A stretch of DNA of 64,000 nt from Amorphochlora amoebiformis. Lineage: Eukaryota > Cercozoa > Chlorarachniophyceae. Positions 1-15,214 of this stretch are shown piece after piece. The position numbers were made by a program, and so were the translations under genes. Below the pieces are notes generated by a model. That model was not told the DNA's origin. It searched no databases and worked only from the letters and a program-made list of their open reading frames with translations. Within the stretch, counting starts at the first letter, position 1. Every line of letters begins with the position of its first letter. The stretch covers positions 1-64,000 of the forward strand of contig BAAHQB010000157.1 in NCBI GenBank assembly GCA_054601695.1, given 5' to 3'.

Positions 1-63
1 ATATATTAGATACTTATATACTTATAAATATATATATATATGTACATAATATGTATATAATAC

Positions 64-97
<34 letters not shown>

Positions 98-110
98 ATA
101 TGTATATATA

Positions 111-141
<31 letters not shown>

Positions 142-467
142 TTGTATATAACATAAGCACATATTATGTAAATATTAAATATCATATACATACATATATA
201 CATACATATATGTTTTGGTATATAAACATGTATGTATATATATATACATATACATACACATACATATATATGTACGTGTATACATATATATGTATGTATA
301 TATATTTATACATATATATATATTTATTTTTATATAATATATGAGATGAGTATACGGTTTTTAATATTTCTACATAAATCGTGTACGTGTATTTGCTACG
401 TATGCGTATATGCAATGTGTATGTATATCTACATGCAATTGCATTCAAGTGCATCTAGATACTTACA

Positions 468-500
<33 letters not shown>

Positions 501-585
501 ATATATATCTATATATATATTTATGTATATATATATGTTATATATGAAAATATGTCTATATGTATCTAAACACATAACATACATG

Positions 586-626
<41 letters not shown>

Positions 627-791
627 TATATCATATGTGTACACATAATATATATATTACATATATTATATATATATATATATATATCACATGTAGAATA
701 TACGTGTATGTATAAAATATTATACATATATATATATATATATTTCTAATATATATATATATGTATGTATGTATTTATAAATGTTAAATAC
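1..791. repeat. TA-rich microsatellite stretch at left edge
   Basis: Nearly all of this stretch is (TA)n and related AT-rich simple sequence with short interruptions. No exon-like block with splice sites is visible. It most likely belongs to an intron of the minus-strand gene that follows, because a splice donor faces it at 791. Confidence 0.8.
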
Positions 792-1013
792 CAGGTGGCC
801 TCGTTCCAAAAGGCATGCAGTGAGGCGCAGATGGAAGTCGAACGAGACGGGTTAGAGGCTCTGTTGGGGCAAGAGGCAGAATAGATCCAGTGATACACTG
901 ATTGTTGCCTATAAAGACTAGAAAGAGCATCAATTGTGACTCAATTTATGAGTCAGCAACTTTCAATCTGATGATGTTATAAATTGGACTGTCCATCCGC
1001 ATTGCAATTTATG

Positions 1014-1073
<60 letters not shown>

Positions 1074-1896
1074 GTATATATACTAGATATATATGTATAT
1101 ATTTATATATATATATATGTATATATATATATGCGTATATACTGGATATAAATACTAGTAATGAAATTGCCAACCAGGCGCTTCCTATTATGAGGCTCCC
1201 AAAAGTGGGCAATTCGGACAGGTGGGTTTATGATCATTTTAATATTACTATTATTATAAATAAAATATCATATACATTAACATATACGACATTGGTTATG
1301 TCTATTCTGACATTACAATCTAGATAATCTAGATAATTGCGATCGTGCGGCGCCATGACTGTAGTTTTCTTGGTTTTCTAAAAAAAATGATCACTCATCC
1401 AATTTATGTACCATTGCCTCCGGCCATATTCTCAAGAAATTTGGATCAGGTAGCTTTCCTATAACCTTACAATCTAGGCCGAATAGCTAGAACCAGCCGA
1501 AGTCACTTGATCGAACTAACACACACACACACACACTCACTCACGCACACAATATCTAAACATACCCACACATTAAAAAAAAAAAAAATTGAAAAGGGTA
1601 GTCATACGCTGTTCGTAGAACACATCTGGTCCGGATAAGGTGCTCATGCGTTTTAAAAACAATGTTAGTTTAGATCAATTGTATGGTATCGTAGCCCACT
1701 GACGGCTGGTTACCGCAACAGCTTCCCACCCTGGCAAGAAGCCTTGCCAAAATAACATCCAACTATCCCCCTCAAATTTTTTAATTCCAACAGCGCACAC
1801 ATCATATTTCAACCCTTGGAGAGATGTCCTACTGCTTCTATCGACAATAGAAGGCCGTGGAGAGTAAAGACTTAGAGCCTCCCTGCCCGATGGCAA
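792..1896 (-). CDS. Unknown minus-strand gene, 5' part (runs off the left edge)
   Basis: I do not recognise this protein. Exon 1 (1714-1896) opens with MPSGREALSLYSPRPS and ends in GDSWMLFWQGFLPGWEAVA before a GTAACC donor. Exon 2 (1412-1465) reads VIGKLPDPNFLRIWPEAM and joins in phase 0. A later exon (792-908) reads NNQCITGSILPLAPTEP onward and lies between a TTTATAG acceptor and a GTATTT donor; it needs one extra base of phase. A 10-nt micro-exon at 1175-1184 would supply that base but is speculative. The Trp- and Phe-rich block around GDSWMLFW looks like a folded domain, not low complexity. The gene starts 107 bp from the divergent BCS1-type gene, so the two may share a promoter. The left part is outside the window. 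Confidence 0.5.
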
Positions 1897-2003
1897 TTAC
1901 ATCGATTTGTCAGGAGAGCACCACCTGTCATCACTTGTGACACAACTCAAAAGTCACGGGTTGAATTTCTGCTACCCGTGACAAGTCCGCGTGACAGGAT
2001 GTC
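1897..2003. promoter_or_regulatory. Short divergent intergenic region (shared promoter candidate)
   Basis: Only 107 bp separate the start codons of the unknown minus-strand gene (1896) and the BCS1-type gene (2004). Promoters and 5' leaders of both genes must lie here or overlap coding sequence. No TATA box or (TA)n tract is obvious. Confidence 0.45.
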
Positions 2004-2834
2004 ATGATGTACCCGAGCGTCAGATTAACCGTCGCTGCCCTGACGGCAGCCTTGTGCTTTTGGCAAAGATATCGTAGAAACCACCCAGATGGTCGATGGA
2101 TCATAGGTGATATCCTCAAAAATATGTTTGGTTTCATATTAGATAGTTTAGCCTATGGATATTTCGATTCGAAATTCCTTTAGTTTGGGCGCAGTTATGC
2201 GGCTCTTTCGAGTGTAAAGTTTGCCTCGTTTGAATTTTCGAGTGAATTTAAGCCCTGGGTTTGATTTTCTGATTTTTAGTGTGATCTTTGATACAGTTAG
2301 CGCGTCCGAGGGCCATAGTGGGCTTCTTCCACCTCCGAAGGTCTCATTAAATCTGACACCGGAAGCAGTTTCTACCATTCTATATCATTTGCTCGGGAAA
2401 GACAAAAGAGGGGTCACAAGAGGGCTACCGACGAGGATTGGGAAGAGACACTGATAAGAGAACGAGCGCAAAACTGAATTATTTTGTTGATAGCCATCAG
2501 ATCTACGGAGCGTGAGAGGAAACAAGATTCGCCATAAGAAGCCGACGAATTCCCGGGACGGCGAGGGATGGTCTTCGTATGCCAGGGCACTATCACGGCT
2601 GGTTCTTCCTGCGCAGGTACGTGGAACGAGTCCTGAGCCTGCTCTCTCTCTCTTCCCTCGTTCTTCACCCTCCTTCTCACTTGCTTAAGACCTCGGACAT
2701 CAACGTCCCTCAAGTGCGTGCACATCTATAAGCTTTCTTTGCCTTATGCAGGTCTGTAGTACACTCGATGGTTTAGGAATTGACTGGTGAATCCATTCTC
2801 ATTTATGTATATATGTATATATGTGCATAATATA

Positions 2835-2868
<34 letters not shown>

Positions 2869-2972
2869 ATATATATATATATAATATATATATATATATA
2901 TTACATGTGTATAATATATTACATGTATATACGTATATACGTCATGCATGTGTATTTATGTATACATATATG

Positions 2973-3044
<72 letters not shown>

Positions 3045-3453
3045 TATTATATATATATATATATATATGAAATATACATATGTAGATACTATATTATATA
3101 TATATATATACATGTAATATGTGGACTATGTAATTTTAGATGATGATTATACTAATAGTACATGAACATTACAGGGGAATCCGTGACACCAAACACGCCC
3201 TGGGCAACGCATGCTACCTCATCCTCGCATCTACACTCCCTTCGGTATCGCCGGCTAACCGAAGAATGCAAAACTAAACCCCAAACTGCAACCCCCTAAC
3301 CACTGCAGATATCAGAGCGCGTGACACGGCGAGTTGTTGCCTTTTTTACCCCAAAATCTAAAAGGTTTCGGGTTCAGATACCACCTGCTGATCCAGCATA
3401 TGGTATACTGAGAGTTTAGGGTTAAGGGTATGTGTCATACAGTGCATATAATA

Positions 3454-3494
<41 letters not shown>

Positions 3495-3508
3495 CGTGTA
3501 GATATTTA

Positions 3509-3566
<58 letters not shown>

Positions 3567-3642
3567 ATATAATATATACATATACAGTATGAATACATTT
3601 ACACATACATGGATGTATGTATACGTGTGTTTTATTTCTCTA

Positions 3643-3676
<34 letters not shown>

Positions 3677-3784
3677 TATTATAGACTTTATAAATAATGT
3701 AGAATAATGTAAATATATATATATATATTTATTACATATATATGTATGTATGTATGCGTAATATATATGTACCTATAATATATG

Positions 3785-3872
<88 letters not shown>

Positions 3873-3923
3873 CGTGTGTATATGTATACATTTGTGTATA
3901 TATGTATTTGTGCATATATCTTT

Positions 3924-3969
<46 letters not shown>

Positions 3970-4175
3970 TATCTGCAGTGCACGTTTCATCCAAACAAAA
4001 CTACTGTTTCAGAATGGATTCAGATGTACCTCTCCCGTCGCAACGACTCGTTTGTACAGTCATATATTCTTAGAACCATACCTGAAGGTACTCCCTCTCA
4101 CGTTTATATTTGTTTTATTTATAGTTATACATGCAAAATAGTTTAAAACTGTAAGGGATCTGTAAGTTTTCAATT

Positions 4176-4221
<46 letters not shown>

Positions 4222-4335
4222 TACCTATATATTTATTTATATTTAAAAATATATATTACATATATAATATATATAGATATATATATAAGTGTGCACCGGT
4301 TTCCTTAGTGTCAAGATGAAAGCCCCTGCTCAAGC

Positions 4336-4388
<53 letters not shown>

Positions 4389-4395
4389 CTATACA

Positions 4396-4430
<35 letters not shown>

Positions 4431-4601
4431 GTTATATATACATATATACACACGTGGAGTATCGTAGGCGTGATAAACATATATATACATATATATATAT
4501 ATATATGTATATATGTATATATATATATATATGTATACATACATATGCATAAAAATAAATATATATACAAATATATATATATATATACTATATAACATGC
4601 A

Positions 4602-4657
<56 letters not shown>

Positions 4658-4941
4658 ATACATATTATATGTTAAATCAGGCTCACGGGTTTCACACAAC
4701 GCGTCAATTCACTTACTTCCTGATACGGTCGTTGAGGGGTTTGACTTTGTGCTAGGGTTAAGTTGGGTCTAGGGTAAGATTTTGGGCTAGATTAAGGTTG
4801 ATTCCAGGCTGCATGCAGAGATTTTACTTTGGACTATCTATATTCGGAAGGGTATAAATTTATTTAGATATATCTAAATATATTTTATATATACACATAT
4901 AATTATACTTTTAAGCATATATGTAAATATATATATGTATA

Positions 4942-4999
<58 letters not shown>

Positions 5000-5065
5000 G
5001 TAAATAATGATGTGTTTGTGTATGTCTAAATACATATACGTTACATAAATACAAGTATGCATATC

Positions 5066-5098
<33 letters not shown>

Positions 5099-5189
5099 CA
5101 TATATATGTAAATGTGTAACACATATACATGTCTATAGGTATATTTATTACATATATATATATATATATATATGTGGGTGTGTATATAC

Positions 5190-5249
<60 letters not shown>

Positions 5250-5255
5250 GATGTG

Positions 5256-5307
<52 letters not shown>

Positions 5308-5320
5308 TACGTATAACTAT

Positions 5321-5355
<35 letters not shown>

Positions 5356-5571
5356 ATATATATATATATACATGTACACATTATATGTACACATATGAAC
5401 ATGAGTATACGTACCTGCTCAAATCTAGAGCCAGTGGATCTCCGTAGGCCCCGATGATAACCGCATACATATATGTAACTGATCTAACCTATTCTTAACC
5501 TGATCAATGCCCTAATCCAAACCCTAACAGTAAATACATCTCATATTTGTCTCTCTCTTCCTATCACTTAT

Positions 5572-5640
<69 letters not shown>

Positions 5641-6033
5641 CGTTTTGCGTGTGCATATTATACATATACATATAAACGTATATGTAGATGTATGTATGTA
5701 CATATCATATATATATACATATATATATATATATATGCACCTAATGAAACCAACCTAGCTCGAAAACGTCCTCCGAATCCCGGGACTTTCGACTCTTCCC
5801 TCGAGCCATTCGAACTCCGTGGAATCTCTAGAGAGGTTCTCCTAACCCTAATTGAGGCATAAGCCTAAAGTTTAGTATATACATATTTTGTTACTGTAGA
5901 GCCTTCGAAGCTTCGTTCATAAAGTCAAGAGGCTCGCCCAGAGGTAAGTAGGAACACGAATATATAACATTTTACTAGATGTATTCATATTTTATTTATA
6001 TGTATAAATATGTACGTATACGTGTATGGTGAT

Positions 6034-6082
<49 letters not shown>

Positions 6083-6116
6083 TATATACAAATATATTGT
6101 ATATATATATGATACA

Positions 6117-6157
<41 letters not shown>

Positions 6158-6214
6158 CATATGCATGGATAAATGTCGCATTTTATGAACAAATATACTG
6201 GATACATATGTATG

Positions 6215-6261
<47 letters not shown>

Positions 6262-6708
6262 TACATATATATATATATATATTTCCATATGATATATATA
6301 TATATGTAATATATGTACATATACATACGTACAATTTTTCTCTGTGAATGCATATTACATATACATATGATTTAGATAAAAACAAGTAGTCATTATTGAT
6401 CTATTTTTACACCTTTCAGAGTTCGACATGACCACACAAACTATTACCGCCTCGCCACCAACCAGCACAAAGTAACCCCTATGTCCGAAATCAATCATAC
6501 TTGGGCCATAGTGCATAAAGCCTGCGAAATGTTTGTACCGAATGTACCTAAATCTAACCTTAAAACGTCCCTAACAGCAGATCGGCTGGCAGCATGTCAC
6601 TTCCAAGGTGTGTAACATGTCTAAACCCAGATACATATGTATATATTCATACATATAGTATACATAACAAATATATATATATATGTAATGTATACACTTA
6701 TACATATT

Positions 6709-6770
<62 letters not shown>

Positions 6771-7437
6771 GCATATGTAACATATATATATATACATACA
6801 TACACACATAGATAGATACATAATTATAAGTATATATGTGTAAGAATATTTGAATCAAAACACTGATCAGAGAAGGAGATATCTAAGTTCCCTTGTCCTA
6901 CACAACAGCACCGGTATGATACTCAATTCCTCCGTCATTCGCTTCTCATTCTGATGTGTGTCCACAAGTACCCACGCTATTGTTGCTTTCTAGGAGATCG
7001 ACTCCTGGAGGACATGCACCAGTTTCTCGCCTCTGAGGCGTGGTACAGGGATCGCGGGGTGAGTACACGAGATAAAAGCATGAAATAAATAAGAGAAAAA
7101 GAAACGAAAGGCAAAATTAGTATGACCCTACTCTGCCTCGTTCACTAAACGTGTACTAAATTGAGAGGATCTGAACCCCAACCTAACCCTGCCAATGAAT
7201 TCAGCTTCCATATCGACGGGGATACCTTCTCCATGGGCCCCCGGGATGCGGGAAGACCAGGTTTGTGAAATCGAATATTCCCATGCTATCCAGATTCTCA
7301 TTTCCTTCTTGTCCTATTTCTTCGAATGGAACTTATCAGCCTCATCCAAAGCTTGGCCGGAGAGCTCCAACTCGATGTGTATATATTAAATCTAGCCTCG
7401 CCTGGGATTACTGGTACTAGGGGGGTGGGTTAGAAGG

Positions 7438-7471
<34 letters not shown>

Positions 7472-7592
7472 GTATGTATACATGCATATATATATATGCA
7501 TATACATATATATATATATATACATCTATTATACACTCTAACCCCAACATATCTTTAACCAGTATCTGTATACTTTTACGAGGAATGCATAA

Positions 7593-7656
<64 letters not shown>

Positions 7657-7686
7657 TATGTACATATATATATATATATATGTATT

Positions 7687-7719
<33 letters not shown>

Positions 7720-7865
7720 ATATATATATATATATATAAATATATGTGTGTAATTATATCTAATATATACATATTTGTTTCATATTTATGAATGTATATG
7801 TAATATACAGACGAGAGCCTCACGTGGAGCTTATCAATGGACAAACCTGGGATTTTGGGTACAAA

Positions 7866-7911
<46 letters not shown>

Positions 7912-8050
7912 CATATTATATACATATATATATATATATATATTACATAATATAAAATGTGAATATATATTATATATGTGTATATATATATATATGTATG
8001 TATATATTCATACATATTTCATTTATTTAGTATAAAACGTACATAGATAG

Positions 8051-8084
<34 letters not shown>

Positions 8085-8376
8085 GTATATGTATAAATAT
8101 ATATTTATATATAGATTATATACATATGTATTATAATATATAATATATGTGTACCGATTTGCACATAAATACACAAACACATGGAGTCGTTGAGGACATC
8201 GACGCAACGTTCTCCGGAGATCCAATGTTCGAACACTCGGAGTCTGGGGATATTCCGAGAAATTTTGAGATTCGCGGGTCGGTTGGTGTATTTCCACCTT
8301 CCGAAATGGTATGTAACGTTAGATGTACATTATCAGTATGTCCTCGTGTATTGGTACTCCTCCATGTATGATATAA

Positions 8377-8422
<46 letters not shown>

Positions 8423-8766
8423 GTTTTTATACATGTGTATATACGCGTGTTTTTTGTTGTATACTACATATATATACGTATCTCTTACTCCATACATGAC
8501 AATAGCACAGACAATATGTAAATATAAATGCATACAATACATACACATATACATACAGTAATATATATATATATATATATGTTTATGTGTATGTAGATTT
8601 ATATATATGTATATATATATATCCCTTATTCCCTCTCTGTCTCCCGATATGTAACTTATTTTTATGTATTTTGCACACATACATATATATATATATATAT
8701 ATTTATAAACTATATGTATATACATATTTATACATACATATGTATATAAATATATAACACATGTAC

Positions 8767-8797
<31 letters not shown>

Positions 8798-8865
8798 GTA
8801 TATACATATATATATATATATATACATACATATATATATATATATGCACACATGTATATAAATAC

Positions 8866-8900
<35 letters not shown>

Positions 8901-9190
8901 CTATAATATTCATATATATATATATATATATACATATATATTTATATATGTATACATATACAACTTGTGTATATCACTTCAATATGCACATAGACATATT
9001 ACACTTGCACTCAGAGGGACGATAGTCATCTTCGTGGCAGAAGTGGTATTCCACACGGTGTCCGGCGTCGAGCTATGGCTGATGGTGCTAGGGTTACATT
9101 TTCAGGACTTCTTAATGCTTTGGACGGTGAATTAGGGTTACTTGGGCTATGGGACCTCGTGGGATGATATGTATGAGATTATGGCCAGTA

Positions 9191-9273
<83 letters not shown>

Positions 9274-9422
9274 CATATATATATATATATATATATACAT
9301 GTGTTCAAATATAATGTATTATATATATATATATACATATATATATAAATATATAACTTTTATTTATGTATATATAAATATGTTTATGTACATACATATA
9401 TATATATATATATACATATATG

Positions 9423-9474
<52 letters not shown>

Positions 9475-11281
9475 TATTATATGGATGTAATGTATACGTC
9501 AATATAATCTGCATAGCATATATGTATATTTATACACAATATATATAAATATACATATGTATATAAATATATATATATATATATATATGAATGTGTATCC
9601 GTAGTAGAGTACAATATCACACATATATAAATATTATATATATATATATAATATATATATATATATATCATCAATATATATTCATATAGATGCAACATAC
9701 ATATGTGATATATATATATATATAAAGGCCTCGCTTCTTCTGAAGGACGAATTCTTATCATGACCACCAATCACATATCGACCCTAGGTCAGACACGATC
9801 AGACAGAGTGAGAGAATCATGACTGAGACCTACATAGAGTGAAAGAGAGGGTGAAAGAGAAAGAGAGAGAGAAAGAGAGAGAGTGAGAGAGGCATATATA
9901 TATATATATATATATAGAGTGAGGTACACACAAAGAGGGAGAGAGAGAGCTAAATCCAATCCAAGAATTTTTCCATACGCACCGATACAATGCAAGATTC
10001 CGCATTGATTCGGCCGGGACGGGTGGACTGGATTGAGCATCTACCCAGGGGTATGTATGTTATATGCGTTACGTTTACCTCTCTCTCTCTATATATATAT
10101 ATATATATGTATATGCTAATATATTACATTTATATACCTATACATGTATATGTATGTTTATGCTAAACATATTACATTTTTTATATACATACGTATATAG
10201 ACATATATATAGATAGATATATACATATATATATATATATTATACATATATATATATATATGATATATATATATATATATACATATAACATGTACATACA
10301 TAGTATATATATATATATATATATACATACATATATATATAGGTGTATACAGGTATTTTACATTCATTCGTATAACTTTATCAGCATCGAGAAGCATGCT
10401 TCAAGGAATGTTCCTCAAATTCTTCCCCGGAGAATACTCAAGGTGGTCACACTACCTCTATACATACCCTTCATCCAAAAGCCTAAACCACTACCCACTC
10501 ATATTAAAAACCCGCAGGTGAAAGGAGGCAGAGATGAGGGAAAAAAAATTAGATCTCTCGTTCTCAAACTTGTTTCTTTCTCTTCTTGTTCACTTTTGCT
10601 CGGTTTCATACTGGCATGTGTTCTCAATTCGATTCGATTGTGTTCTGGTTTGGCGGTTGATCTATTATCAGCGCGGAGATATTCGCGGACTCCATGCCTG
10701 TCGGACATATGAGTATGGCCTCTGTGCAGGTGTGTTATGTATATGTACATATGCAAGTTATTTGAAGGTTTATATATATTTTAGGATGTGTACAAAATAC
10801 AAATATCTATTCTAGGAATATGTGTGTTTATGCATGTTTGCATATACATAAATATGTATATATTAACATTTATACACGCATATATACATACATATATGTA
10901 TATATACATACATATATATATATATATGCGTGTGTTTGGGTCAAATTTATATAATTAATATACATATATTATGTGTTTTATACATACACATATACCATAT
11001 ATATATATATATATATATTGTTTTTATAATATATACATATTATACTTCAATATGATGGGTTATTCATGATAAGACATATCCCAGGCCTTTCTGATGGAAC
11101 ATCGCCAAAGGTATGCATCATCTCCTTACCCATTTATCTATTCACTTTGAGTTTCGATACGAAAAACGGTATTATAAATATACGTAAACATGTTTACTAT
11201 ATATATATATATATATATGTATAAGTATTTATAATTATTTATATGCATATTATCATATATATAGATATATAGTATATATTC

Positions 11282-11351
<70 letters not shown>

Positions 11352-11373
11352 TACATATACATATGATATATGC

Positions 11374-11407
<34 letters not shown>

Positions 11408-11430
11408 TATATTTTTGTGAATAGGTAGTC

Positions 11431-11480
<50 letters not shown>

Positions 11481-11948
11481 AAATGTATATATGTATGCAT
11501 GCATACATATTAAATATTCATACACAGCCCTGAAATCGCCGCCCGCGCGGCCCTAGCCACTGCGCCTTCTGTTCCTCCCCCCAACATCCCCTACTCCCAA
11601 CCCCCACGAGACACACATGGCTGGAGAGACACCCAAGATTTTCCTACAACACCAGGAGCCCCAATGCAAATGGCCGTGCCTCCCCCTCACAAGAAGATAA
11701 GGCTACCAAATATGACGCCCTTGCCGCCTCCGCACGCCTTCGGAACCCAAGGTGGTGAGTGTCTAGTGTGTCTCTTATTTCTGTATTTTTGGGCTTTAGT
11801 CGTGTGGTTGTGTGTATGTGCATGTATATAAATATACATTATATGTATGCCTATATTCTTGTCTAGTATATCTACATTATTATTAATACGTATTCTTCAT
11901 ATTCAGATATATCATGAGCATGAGTATATTTGCAAGTACACATATACG

Positions 11949-11995
<47 letters not shown>

Positions 11996-12398
11996 ATGTA
12001 TATAATATATGTAGTATATATATACATCCAGCATATATGTAGACATATATTATTTTGTATATGTTTGAGCATATACATATGTATGTATATATATATATAT
12101 AAATAATATATATATATATATATATATGTAGGTTTATACATATATATTTATATACATATACATATAATATATATGTACTTCCTATTCAGTATATTTATGT
12201 CCATATGTGTTCAGAAGGGAGTGGGAGTAAAGTTATGCACATTGGTGTGGATATGAGTGGTCCGGATGCGCGCCACAATCTCACCAGCAAGTGTGTAGAG
12301 AACGATTATACATCTAGATTATGCATATATGTATATATATATATATATACATATATATTATGTATGTATTTATAAATAGAAATATTCTTTATATATAC

Positions 12399-12453
<55 letters not shown>

Positions 12454-12737
12454 ATCTTAAATTCATTATTCGCTGATATATTTATATGCATATACATATA
12501 TCTATATATATATATATAAATATACCATATATATAAAAATATATGAATATATATATATATATGTCTGTGTATGTGTGTTAATAATATGTATATATTGTGC
12601 ACATACACAGGTCAATTCTGGCGGGAATTTTGCTTCTTCGAGAGGCTCAAAAGACTGCTAGTATGTCATGCAGTGGTGATCACCGGCGGGGAAAGTCAAT
12701 ATCTCCTGTGAAGGCTGAGGCAACTCCAGTTATGTAA
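2004..12737 (+). CDS. BCS1: BCS1-type AAA ATPase (mitochondrial chaperone family), 24 exons, 630 aa
   Basis: BCS1 proteins are membrane-bound AAA ATPases; the mitochondrial member moves the folded Rieske protein into complex III. Exons: 2004-2106, 2501-2616, 2752-2786, 3175-3244, 3979-4087, 4681-4761, 5759-5835, 5900-5943, 6420-6471, 6871-6913, 6994-7058, 7205-7260, 7340-7413, 7811-7858, 8187-8308, 9015-9126, 9728-9787, 9997-10050, 10385-10442, 10672-10729, 11085-11110, 11528-11754, 12215-12290, 12611-12737. All phases agree and total 1893 nt. The N-terminus is hydrophobic ([13 protein letters not shown]). Diagnostic blocks are [37 protein letters not shown] (Walker A, about residues 276-283), [11 protein letters not shown] (Walker B), [22 protein letters not shown] and LIRPGRVDW. 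The Pro-rich C-terminal tail (exons 22-24) is extra to the usual family. Other BCS1-like ATPases sit in other membranes, so the location is inferred. The region 2004-5835 is weaker than the ATPase core. Confidence 0.9.
9828..9893 (+). repeat. GA-rich polypurine tract in a BCS1 intron
   Basis: An irregular purine run built from GAGA and GAAA units, in the intron between exons 9728-9787 and 9997-10050. It is followed directly by a (TA)n tract. No coding sense is visible. Confidence 0.8.
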
Positions 12738-13489
12738 CACCGAGCGTCACGGCTTCAGATCTTGTTAATGGTAGTTTTTCAATCCATCACTAATCTAGTA
12801 ATTAATACTCTTGATACTAGCTCAGATATCCTCCTGTTGACGAGATCTACTAGATCTAGTAGATTTGTATATTGCATGTCCTAGGCATTGTCTAGATTGT
12901 ATGTAACATAAGCTAGCTAGATAAGCGTCGACTAGAATTATCTAGATTATCCACAATACACCTGTCAATGATCGATTACGTCTAGTACGTATATACGCAT
13001 CATTAGTGCCTTTGTGGTGCTCAGGTTACTAGTACTGAGTATTCTAGTATTACTAGTATTAGCATAACTAGATTTTCGCCATATATGGCGAGTGGGGCGG
13101 AGTCCACCTAGGTCCATCTACCTGTAGTCTTCTCCCACTACTAGTACTAGATCTAGTCTAGTACGGTTCCGGCCACTAACTAGACTAAGTCCTAGAAGTC
13201 CTACAAAAGCACACCACCTAGACCACTGACTCGACTGAATCTCGGACATACGTGCCGCACCTAGTTGCTAGTTACGTAGCCCATAATTCATAACTCTAGC
13301 ACACTAGGGTGTCTTTAAAAAAGAGGTCACGGCTAATGATTGTGAAATGTACGTAGCAAACTCGCCTATAGTTACAAAACGTTAACCTACGTATGTTTAG
13401 AGTCCCAATTCCACGACAGCTGTGCTAACTAGTGGTGCACTGTTGTCATGGCGCTCGACGTTAACGAATAAGGTGAAAAAAAAGAGAAC
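12738..13489. other. CTAG-rich convergent intergenic island
   Basis: A 752-bp gap between the stop of the BCS1-type gene and the stop of the aspartyl protease. It has no (TA)n tract, unlike the flanking introns. CTAG occurs dozens of times, often as ACTAGT, TCTAGA or tandem GCTAGCTAG. No ORF or RNA gene is recognised. It shares the 14-mer ATTGTCTAGATTGT with the convergent island at 56701-57401. Confidence 0.7.
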
Positions 13490-14289
13490 TTAGACAGGGT
13501 CTGGTTCCAATCCGCAAGCAGCGGAAGGTGGAGCTAGTCCTGCGAATCCAACGCGTCTATTTCCAAGGTCGAAGACGCTGAACAAAATGTTACATCCAAG
13601 TATCAAATGAGTTCATGAATGTGAGGTAGTGCTTAAGGTAACCTGTAGAACTTTCTGAGGAATACGTCGCCCAATATCCAGTGCGGCGTGTGAGACCCTT
13701 CCAGCTGATATTTATCAAATATGATACGTATACAAATATATTAACACATATCTATATAATATGTAAATAAATATTATATTATATTATTATATTGTTAGCG
13801 TAGCAGTATGGTATACCACCATAGTCCATGATTTGGTTGAGGCTACTTGGATCATGATTGACTAAGCAGGGTGCAATCATGCACTGCAAAGTGACATGAA
13901 GAGTTTTGCAAACTTTACTATCCTCTATCCGTTGCTCGTCGGACTCCTCTATCTGTCGTCGGGCTCCTCTATCCGTCGTCGGACTCCTCTATCTGTCATC
14001 GGACTCCTCTATCTGTCGTTGGACTCCTATATCTGTCGTCGGACTCCTCTATCTGTCGTCGGACTCCTCTATCTGTCGTCGGACTCAATATCTGTCATCG
14101 GACTCCTCTATCTGTCGTCGGACTCCTCTATCTGTCGTCAGACTCCTCTATCTGTCGTCGGACTCCTCTATCTGTCGTAGGACTCCTCTATCTGTCGTCG
14201 GATCTATCTGTTATCGGACTCCTCTTTCTGTCGATAGTTAACTAGCTATTGCTTCGTTGTAGAGTCTCCTTTTTCACGTTGCGTTAACA

Positions 14290-14341
<52 letters not shown>

Positions 14342-14356
14342 ACATATATGTATATG

Positions 14357-14393
<37 letters not shown>

Positions 14394-15009
14394 GTATCGT
14401 TATAATTAACTACATACATAGAAACATATAAATGTACATTTATTACAAGACATGTATGTATATATCTGTATCTGCATATCTATCTATCTATATATATATA
14501 TATAGTTTATTTAAATCTATACATCTATATATTCGAAACGTGCAGTATGTACACAGATATGTTGATATCAGGTATACAGATATGTTGATATCAGGTATAC
14601 AGATATGTTGATATCAGGTATACAGATATGTTGATATCAGGTATAGTACCTCTAAGTCCATTGCCATGAACCCGAGCATACACCTCGAAAGTTTTCCCGG
14701 AATCCCAAGATTCATAATATAGTCCGAGGGCTCAAGGGTTAGGTTACTTCCGGAGATGTTGAAATTGACCTTCATAAACATCGAAATAGCATTCAGACCG
14801 TGGCACCAGAGGGGTGATGGCTTTAAGTTACCGTGGGAAGATCTGACTTCGCGGAGCAAGGAAGGAAAAATTGGCCACCCGATTCATGGATCCTGGCCAC
14901 AGTTACATTCGTATATGTATGAGATATAAAAATGAATATAGTTTTGCACTCTCCCTCTACATGTATATTATATGTCGTATATATATATATATATGTATAC
15001 TAACTATAT

Positions 15010-15063
<54 letters not shown>

Positions 15064-15161
15064 GTATATACACACACACACACACGCACACATATACACA
15101 CATATACGCATAATATGTACATACGTAGACATGCTTATACACGCACACGAATACACACACA

Positions 15162-15214
<53 letters not shown>

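Noticed and set aside
51-648. Open frames rich in Tyr, Ile, Met, His and Thr across TA tracts, here and throughout the window
   Set aside because: They arise because (TA)n reads as alternating Tyr-Ile and has no stop in two frames. They lack splice context and family resemblance.
795-884. Plus-strand terminal exon ending in a stop (reads VASFQKACSEAQMEVERDG)
   Set aside because: The minus strand here has an acceptor, a donor and a 38-codon open frame that fits the neighbouring minus-strand exons, so the plus-strand reading is probably a shadow.
4681-4772. Retrotransposon protease-like ending (reads [10 protein letters not shown]) as a mobile element
   Set aside because: Phase and content fit the N-terminal BCS1 domain better, and no reverse transcriptase, integrase or terminal repeats are nearby.
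5415-5470. Minus-strand first exon reading [18 protein letters not shown] with a GTACGT donor
   Set aside because: It lies inside an intron of the BCS1-type gene and no downstream minus-strand exon continues it in phase.
13896-14241. Two long open frames of Leu/Ser/Arg repeats
   Set aside because: Produced by the 20-bp minisatellite on the strand opposite to the protease gene.
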